In this document: positions 7,034 to 12,672 of the stretch, one piece after another
Layout: each line of letters starts with the position of its first letter
Numbering within the stretch: the stretch's first letter is position 1
Source of the DNA: Candidatus Altimarinota bacterium
GTDB taxonomy: Bacteria; Patescibacteriota; Gracilibacteria; RBG-16-42-10
NCBI GenBank assembly: GCA_017984655.1
Contig: JAGNZB010000032.1
Location: 1-12,672 of the forward strand
Length of the DNA stretch: 12,672 nucleotides
Reading direction: 5' to 3'
The notes under the pieces: model-generated
Database searches by the model: none
Seen by the model: only the letters and a program-made list of their open reading frames with translations
What the model was told of the DNA's origin: nothing
Program-made: the position numbers and the translations under genes

Positions 7034-8062
7034 TTACAAGGTTCTTGATAGAATATCCTGCCAAAATACCACGGTATCTTGCTGTTGGCTTTCATACTCC
7101 TGGACTGTTGATTTGGTGATCTCATCAGTCTTGCTGCTGTAGCTCATTAATGAGCTAGGGACTTGGGCACTTTGGGCGAAGATATAGCTATGGAAGCGCA
7201 TGGCGATCATGAAGCTACAAGATGCAACGATGGCGTACACTGATTCGATGGTTTGTGCAGTACTGATTTCTATGGGGAGTGAGTAATGGATTTTTAGCTT
7301 TGTCCTTAAGGATTTCATAATTTCGCGATCGTCTGGTTGATGAAAGGCGAAAGGTATCAAAAGGATTTGCTTGATTGGTTGGGTTTGCATGACTTGATCG
7401 ATCGTCTCATGCAGTAACTTTTCTAATTGTTCTAGTGAGTACCGATGGCTTTCTCGAATATTGATGCCCAGTGTTCCTTCTACTTGAGATTGTGACGGCG
7501 CTGGTAATGAACCCCAGACTGGATCAGGTACTACCGTGATCTCTTTATGCGTGTATTGTTTTACCAAATCTACCGAAGCTTGATCACGTACGGTAATCGT
7601 ATGTGCTCTTTTCAAAATCCCTTTGAGCCAAAAAGATGATGATTGGTTTTGAATTGGTCCCATACCAACTGACCAAATTAAAATTGGTTTCTTGAGTAAC
7701 TTCAGTAGTACTGTTCGTAACCACCAAATGAACAGGGGATTAAGACCTTTTTGGCCGACTTCATGATCATGAAAAATCCCACCGCCACCAATGATGACCC
7801 AGTGGGATGATCGTAATAACTCAATGCTTTTGCTCCAGGTGCCATCGCGCCATTGCCGCCAGAAGCTACGGAGACCACTGGCAATCATGGGGTGATGGAT
7901 TTGATAACTTGTATGTTGCGCGGCTACTGCTTGAGTGTCGTGTGTGAACAATACTAATTCACAAGTGGGATCCACTTCACGCAACATTTTGGCAATGCCA
8001 TCGGCAATTGCTTCATCTCCGATATTGGACCGACCATAGCTGCCGAGAACTGCGAAGCGCAT
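7034..8062 (-). CDS. csaB: polysaccharide pyruvyl transferase family protein (CsaB-like)
   Basis: This 342-residue protein belongs to the polysaccharide pyruvyl transferase family. Members transfer pyruvate from phosphoenolpyruvate to a sugar of a wall or extracellular polysaccharide; CsaB does this to the polymer that holds SLH-type S-layer proteins. The N-terminus has GSYGRSNIGDEAIADGI, the family's G.YG..N.GDEA signature. Later motifs are VIIGGGGIFHDHE, LIWSVGMGPIQ, ITVRDQASVDLVKQ, VVPDPVW and, near the C-terminus, MIAMRFHSYIFAQSAQVPSSLMSYSSK, the usual R.H....A...P.....Y..K block. There is no signal peptide, so it acts on the cytoplasmic side. The frame extends to a TTG at 8074 (four more residues), but ATG 8062 starts right at the family's first strand and is preferred. 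It is divergent from the macroglobulin gene and shares a promoter region with it. The exact polymer modified is unknown. Confidence 0.88.
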   Translation of the reverse strand: MRFAVLGSYGRSNIGDEAIADGIAKMLREVDPTCELVLFTHDTQAVAAQHTSYQIHHPMIASGLRSFWRQWRDGTWSKSIELLRSSHWVIIGGGGIFHDHEVGQKGLNPLFIWWLRTVLLKLLKKPILIWSVGMGPIQNQSSSFWLKGILKRAHTITVRDQASVDLVKQYTHKEITVVPDPVWGSLPAPSQSQVEGTLGINIRESHRYSLEQLEKLLHETIDQVMQTQPIKQILLIPFAFHQPDDREIMKSLRTKLKIHYSLPIEISTAQTIESVYAIVASCSFMIAMRFHSYIFAQSAQVPSSLMSYSSKTDEITKSTVQEYESQQQDTVVFWQDILSRTL

Positions 8063-8083
8063 GAGAAATATCAATGTATCACC

Positions 8084-8112
8084 ATAGTACGGACTCTTGA
8101 TGTTTTAGTAAA
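8084..8112 (-). promoter_or_regulatory. promoter of the pyruvyl transferase gene
   Basis: On the minus strand there is TTTACT (8112-8107), a 17-base spacer and TACTAT (8089-8084). The start is expected near 8077, about 15 bases before ATG 8062. Its -35 box directly touches the -35 box of the divergent macroglobulin promoter. Confidence 0.55.
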
Positions 8113-8140
8113 TTTACCTATGCTGATTTTGATATATATT
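8113..8140 (+). promoter_or_regulatory. promoter of the macroglobulin gene
   Basis: On the plus strand there is TTTACC (8113-8118), a 16-base spacer and TATATT (8135-8140). The start is expected near 8147, only about 6 bases before ATG 8153, so the message would be almost leaderless. The perfect 10-bp palindrome GTAAATTTAC (8108-8117) is built from the two abutting -35 boxes. Confidence 0.55.
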
Positions 8141-8152
8141 ACCCTCATCTTT

Positions 8153-11100
8153 ATGGCTACTTCATCTAGCCGCAAGTGGATTGTTCTAGTTTCTGTACTA
8201 GTGGGACTAGTAGTGATTGCTGGTGGCAGCGTTGCTGCTTATACGTACTTGTTGGCACCACCAATAGTATTGGGGGATGAATTGGCGCTTGGCCAAGTAC
8301 AGAAAATCGACACGAATGCTACTATCAAAATTCCATTTTCTCGTGCTATGGATCGAGCATCAGTTGAGAAGGCTTTTCACATCTCACCTGATGTCAGTGG
8401 TGCGTTTCATTGGGAGGACAATACCTTGGTCTACACACCAGAGCAATCACAGTTGAAGCATAAACAACAGTATCGAGTATGGATCGATGCTACTGCTCAG
8501 GATATGCTTCGGAAGAAACTCCAGACGCCATTCTATCAACAGTTCGAAGTAGCTGGTCCAATCCAAGTCTTGATGACATTACCAAAAGACCAATCAGATA
8601 GTATCGATACACCCATTACTGTCGTTTTTGATCGGCCTATGATTCCAGTCACGACCGTAGCTGGTAGTGAAAACTTGGGACTACCATTGCAATTTACACC
8701 CAATTTGTCTGGTACATATAAGTGGCTAGGGTCAAACACCGTGCAGTTTACACCGACCAATATTCTGGAGGCGACTACTTACAATGTTACTGTACCAAAG
8801 GGAATTACTGATCTCTATGGCAATGCGTTAGCTAGTGATGTTACCTGGCAATTTGATACGCCACATCCTCAGATCCTCTACACATTCCCTGGTAATCAAT
8901 TTGAAAAAGCCGGTCCCAATACCGAGGTTGTGGTCCGCTTCAACCAAGCAGTCGATCAGATCTCATTGGAACAAAACATTCAATGGCAAGTGAAGGACAA
9001 AGCAGAAAAAGTACCTTTCACTGCTCGTCTCGAAGAGAGTGGTAAGAAAGCAATTTTGACCCCAAATCAACCTTTGGCTTGGGCGACTACCTTTGAAGTT
9101 TTGGTGAAGAAAGAGGTCAAATCTGCAGAAGGCACCAAGACTCTTGATGCTCCGTTGGAATGGACTTTTGTGACAGTGGGCAAGCCTGTGATTACGTCTA
9201 GTGTCCCAACAGAAGGAAAAGTAGTGCCCGCTAGTTATGGAGTACAGATCAACTTCTCCAATCCGATGAAGAATGAATCAGTTGAACAGTGGGTCACTAT
9301 CGAACCAAAAGTGGAAAATCTTTATATTGATTTCAACCAATATACTAGTGATGTTAGCATGAATATCAGTGGTCGATTTTTGCCATCGACAAAGTACAAA
9401 GTTACTTTGAGTAAGGAGTGGCCAGATCAGTTCAATCAGAAACTTGGGAATGATTTTGTGCTCAATTTCGAAACTGAACAAACTACTCCAGATTTAGCTT
9501 TTGTGGGTAGACAGCGTTTTGGTCTGCTTGATGGTTATCATCAACCGTTGACGCAAGCTCTCCAATTGATCAATGTTCGTAAAGCGAAGGTGGAGTTGTC
9601 TCAACTCACTCGCAATCAAATCTGGTCGTATTTCAGCAATCAATATGGTGCTGATGTGACTACTCCAGGAAGATTACTCGGTTCTTGGACTGTTGATTCA
9701 CCCAGCCCTTTGAACCAAGTAGTCAAATTGCCTGTACCGTTGAATGGAAAGGTGACGACTTCAGGTGTATATGTAATGGATATTTCTTCTTCTGAGACTA
9801 ACCAAAGGGGTAGCCAAGTTTTTGCTGTGAGTAAGACTGCTTTGACGCTCAAGACAACACCAACGCAGGTGATGGTGTGGGCTACTGATCTGAAATCTGG
9901 TTTGCCTGTCAGTGAGATGAGTATTGAGACATTGGCAGCAGGCAAGGTGATTGCCACTGGTAAGACTGATGCCAATGGTTTAGTAGCTATGCCTGTAAAA
10001 GTTTTTGCCGAGAATCTCTATGAACCAGTTCTGGTCATTGGTACCAAGGGTGACGATCTTGCTGTGACTGGTAACTCTTATGAATGGAGTCAGGGTATTT
10101 CAGCTTGGCAGTTCAATATCAATGAAGGTTGGTTGGAGAATATGCGTTCTTACGTACATACCGATAGGCCACTCTATACCCCTGGACAAGATGTTTTCCT
10201 CAAGGCAATTTTGCGTCAAGAAAAAGATCATCGTTATCAGCTCCTTCCTACTGGCACCAAGGTAGAGACCAAAGTGATCGATGCCAATGGTGACGAGATC
10301 TATAGTAGAGATCTGACCACAGATGCGCTGTCGACTATTAGTGACACCTTGACCTTAGCTTCTACAGCTCCAGTTGGTCAGTACTATGTCAATATTCGAG
10401 TCAACAATGAATCAAGCTCAGTGGGTTTTATGGTGCAAGAGTTCAAGAAGCCACTATTCAAACTAGAGCTCACTCCTGATCACAAAGATTATCTCCAAGG
10501 TGACAAGGCGACACTGACGCTTGATGCTCAATATTTCTTCGGTGCTGCATTGTCTCAAGCAGTAGTAAACTATCGAGTGACGGCTGATGACTATTACTTC
10601 TCTCGTTATCAAGATGGTTACTACAACTTCGGTGACTATAGCAATCAGTGTTTCTACTGTGATGCCCGTGGTCAGACTGGTAAGAGCTGGACAGAGGGTG
10701 AGGGCCGAACTGATGCCAATGGTAAATTGACCTTCAGTATTCCTACTGCTTTCCATGATCAAAAGGAATCTCAGTTGCTCTATGTTGATGTGGAAGTAGA
10801 AGATCCTACTACGCATCAGGTCGTGACTACCTCAACACAGTTCATTGTCCACAAAGCTGATGTCTACGTTGGTATTACTAACGAAAGCTACTTGGCTCAA
10901 GCTGGTGAAAAGATGTCATTCCCTCTTATCACTACTACTATTCAAGGAGATCCACTACCCAATATTTCAGGTTCAGTAGCTCTCTATCGTCGTGAGTATC
11001 AGTCTATCCGTAAAAAAGGTGTTGATGGATTTTTCTATTACGACACTTCTTTCAAGGATACGGAGATCAAGAAAAATAGTTTTACTACTGGGGCTGATGG

Positions 11101-12672
11101 CAAGACAATAGCGAGCTTCACTGCTACGGATGGTGGTGAATATCATATCGTTGCTACTGTCAAAGACTATAAACAGCATGAAAGCCAAGCTGCTACTGAC
11201 ATCTCAGTGGCGACCAATCAATATATCAACTGGGGAAGAGACAATAATAATCGCATGGAGATCATTCCTGATCAAAAGTCTTATGTGGTTGGAGACACAG
11301 CAAAGTTGATTCTCAAATCGCCATTCGAAGGTGTGAAGGCACTACTGACTGTAGAGCGAAATGACATCATCGAGTCCAAGATTATTGATATTCCGAGTAC
11401 AGCGACTACGATCGATCTGCCGCTCAAGGATCTTTATCTCCCCAATGTATTTGTCTCTATTACAGCGGTGAAAGGCTATGGCAATGATAGTGTTCCTGCT
11501 TTCCGTCAGGGCTACATCAATCTCCGTATTGATAATCTGCCGCGCTCGCTCAAGGTTACACTGCAGCCCAACAAAACTGTTTATGCTCCAAAGGACACTG
11601 TGCAGCTAGATGTGACAGTCACTGATCAGGCAGGCAAGCCTGTGGCGGGGGATTTTGCCCTTTCTGTTGTTGACGAAAGTCTCTTGGCTCTGACAGGTGA
11701 GAAACCTGATGATATTTTGGAGAGATTCTTTGGCCAGCGCTCTATCTTGGTCAAGACATTTGCTAGCTTGGTGACACTGAATGAACAAATTGATGTGAAG
11801 ACCGGTGGTGGTGCCAAGGGTGGAGATGGTAGTGGTCGTGCCCTGCGTCGTGGTAACTTCAAGGATACTGCTTACTTCAATGCCCATGTCGTCACTGACG
11901 CCAATGGTAAGGCTGTAGTCAACTTCACATTGCCAGACAATATCACTACTTGGCAGATGTGGTTGGTTGGTGCTGATGCTAGTACCAATGTTGGTAGTCA
12001 GACTATTCATGTGATCAGTCAGAAACAAGTATTTGCCGAACCACTTTTGCCTCGGTTTGCCATCCAAGGAGATGATCTCTCACTCGGTGCGGTGATTCAC
12101 AATCTCAATGCTACTGGTATCTCAGCAAAGGTGACATTGAAGAGTGATCAATTGAGCATTGCTACTAGTGAGCAAACTGTTTCAGTAGCTAATGCTGGCA
12201 AAGCTCCATTGTACTGGACTACCAAGATTCCTGAAGGTATTGATGAAGTTACTTTGGTCTACACTGTGGATGCGGGGCAGTGGCAAGATGAAGTTGTGAA
12301 GGTAATTCCTGTATACCCATGGTGGAGCAAACAAACAGTTGCTTTCGGCGGTATGCTCAAGGATAAGGTCCTCGAAGAAATTGTCTTGCCAGCCGGTACT
12401 ATCAAACAAAATGGAGCATTGAAGCTGACCATTAGTAATAATCTCTTTACTGACCAGTCCAATATTCTACCAGTGAAGTCTCCTGCTGATTTGTGGGATG
12501 ATACTAATGATCAGTCTAGTGTACTCGTCATTGCTAGTTTGACTACAGCTCTCAGTAAGATGACCAATCAAGATTCGTCCAATGTGTGGACCAACAATGT
12601 CCGTCAAAGTCTCCAGTCACTGTATAGTATGCAAAGAGGTGATGGTGGTTGGGGATATGGTCGATACGATAG
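8153..12672 (+). CDS. membrane-anchored alpha-2-macroglobulin family protein (partial, C-terminus outside window)
   Basis: The frame is open for 1506 codons to the right edge. Residues about 9-33 form one hydrophobic segment after a basic N-terminus, with no lipobox, so it is probably an uncleaved anchor with the rest outside the membrane. Four Ig-like (Big_5/SbsA-like) domains follow at about 38-134, 135-236, 237-341 and 342-445. The macroglobulin part begins near 446. MG2 is clear at about 665 (SYVHTDRPLYTPGQDVFLKA). Further MG domains follow, and a Gly-rich, basic bait-like stretch lies at 1217-1232. It is followed by FKDTAYFNAHVVTDANGKA and LPDNITTWQMW, typical of the A2M domain. The helical thioester domain starts near 1440 and has QRGDGGWGYG at the edge. 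Where CxEQ is expected the protein reads TNDQ (1451-1454), so no thioester can form. Family members trap or inhibit proteases at the cell surface. The only cysteines seen are C833 and C836. Its partner in E. coli, pbpC, is not in the window. Confidence 0.93.
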   Translation, partial: MATSSSRKWIVLVSVLVGLVVIAGGSVAAYTYLLAPPIVLGDELALGQVQKIDTNATIKIPFSRAMDRASVEKAFHISPDVSGAFHWEDNTLVYTPEQSQLKHKQQYRVWIDATAQDMLRKKLQTPFYQQFEVAGPIQVLMTLPKDQSDSIDTPITVVFDRPMIPVTTVAGSENLGLPLQFTPNLSGTYKWLGSNTVQFTPTNILEATTYNVTVPKGITDLYGNALASDVTWQFDTPHPQILYTFPGNQFEKAGPNTEVVVRFNQAVDQISLEQNIQWQVKDKAEKVPFTARLEESGKKAILTPNQPLAWATTFEVLVKKEVKSAEGTKTLDAPLEWTFVTVGKPVITSSVPTEGKVVPASYGVQINFSNPMKNESVEQWVTIEPKVENLYIDFNQYTSDVSMNISGRFLPSTKYKVTLSKEWPDQFNQKLGNDFVLNFETEQTTPDLAFVGRQRFGLLDGYHQPLTQALQLINVRKAKVELSQLTRNQIWSYFSNQYGADVTTPGRLLGSWTVDSPSPLNQVVKLPVPLNGKVTTSGVYVMDISSSETNQRGSQVFAVSKTALTLKTTPTQVMVWATDLKSGLPVSEMSIETLAAGKVIATGKTDANGLVAMPVKVFAENLYEPVLVIGTKGDDLAVTGNSYEWSQGISAWQFNINEGWLENMRSYVHTDRPLYTPGQDVFLKAILRQEKDHRYQLLPTGTKVETKVIDANGDEIYSRDLTTDALSTISDTLTLASTAPVGQYYVNIRVNNESSSVGFMVQEFKKPLFKLELTPDHKDYLQGDKATLTLDAQYFFGAALSQAVVNYRVTADDYYFSRYQDGYYNFGDYSNQCFYCDARGQTGKSWTEGEGRTDANGKLTFSIPTAFHDQKESQLLYVDVEVEDPTTHQVVTTSTQFIVHKADVYVGITNESYLAQAGEKMSFPLITTTIQGDPLPNISGSVALYRREYQSIRKKGVDGFFYYDTSFKDTEIKKNSFTTGADGKTIASFTATDGGEYHIVATVKDYKQHESQAATDISVATNQYINWGRDNNNRMEIIPDQKSYVVGDTAKLILKSPFEGVKALLTVERNDIIESKIIDIPSTATTIDLPLKDLYLPNVFVSITAVKGYGNDSVPAFRQGYINLRIDNLPRSLKVTLQPNKTVYAPKDTVQLDVTVTDQAGKPVAGDFALSVVDESLLALTGEKPDDILERFFGQRSILVKTFASLVTLNEQIDVKTGGGAKGGDGSGRALRRGNFKDTAYFNAHVVTDANGKAVVNFTLPDNITTWQMWLVGADASTNVGSQTIHVISQKQVFAEPLLPRFAIQGDDLSLGAVIHNLNATGISAKVTLKSDQLSIATSEQTVSVANAGKAPLYWTTKIPEGIDEVTLVYTVDAGQWQDEVVKVIPVYPWWSKQTVAFGGMLKDKVLEEIVLPAGTIKQNGALKLTISNNLFTDQSNILPVKSPADLWDDTNDQSSVLVIASLTTALSKMTNQDSSNVWTNNVRQSLQSLYSMQRGDGGWGYGRYD

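Noticed and set aside
8063..8074. TTG start for the pyruvyl transferase
   Set aside because: It would add only MIFL before the conserved first strand. ATG 8062 is the better codon and matches the family's usual N-terminus.
10463..10816. 117-codon open frame on the minus strand
   Set aside because: It is antisense to the MG domains of the macroglobulin, with no signal, motif or start context.
11606..12067. 153-codon open frame on the minus strand
   Set aside because: It lies wholly antisense to the macroglobulin gene, whose frame has family motifs throughout. The antisense product has no recognisable domain and is explained by codon bias.
1..12672. Search for CRISPR arrays, tRNA or rRNA genes, transposases and integrases
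   Set aside because: No regularly spaced repeats, cloverleaf-like sequence, rRNA motif or mobile-element protein was seen by eye in any gap or frame.

Overview
The window is about 12.7 kb of protein-coding bacterial DNA of moderate GC content. I see no rRNA, tRNA, CRISPR array, insertion sequence or phage gene. It holds seven genes. Most stand alone with their own sigma-70-type promoter, and no start codon has a Shine-Dalgarno sequence. Together with the divergent RpoB, the short malic enzyme, and the exported 3D/peptidoglycan-binding and alpha-2-macroglobulin proteins, this suggests a member of the Candidate Phyla Radiation (Patescibacteria) or a similarly divergent lineage. That placement is an inference. 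The standard code fits: I saw no in-frame TGA in any gene, and the five visible stops are TAA or TAG.

Layout, left to right. (1) 1-2391, minus: the first 797 codons of rpoB, running off the left edge, with a near-consensus promoter at 2491-2519. (2) 2595-4046, plus: a secreted protein with a 3D (double-psi beta-barrel) domain and three peptidoglycan-binding repeats, divergent from rpoB. (3) 4073-4107: a bidirectional terminator. (4) 4123-5244, minus: a secreted SH3-domain protein with a duplicated acidic linker and a beta-rich C-terminal domain. (5) 5317-6471, minus: a short malic enzyme. (6) 6472-6722: an intergenic region with the malic enzyme promoter and an inverted repeat. (7) 6723-7031, plus: a small putative lipoprotein. 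(8) 7034-8062, minus: a CsaB-like polysaccharide pyruvyl transferase. (9) 8153-12672, plus: the first 1506 codons of a membrane-anchored alpha-2-macroglobulin family protein, running off the right edge.

Apart from rpoB and the malic enzyme, all the genes look like cell-envelope genes: a wall-binding, probably wall-cutting enzyme; an SH3-type wall or surface protein; a lipoprotein; an enzyme that modifies wall polysaccharide; and a large surface protein of the protease-trap family. The last two are transcribed from back-to-back promoters whose -35 boxes touch, so they may be co-regulated. The macroglobulin appears to have lost its thioester cysteine. I do not see a clear new defence or mobile system. 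The most unusual signals are the thioester-less macroglobulin, the abutting divergent promoters, and the consistent short, SD-less, often pyrimidine-rich 5' leaders.
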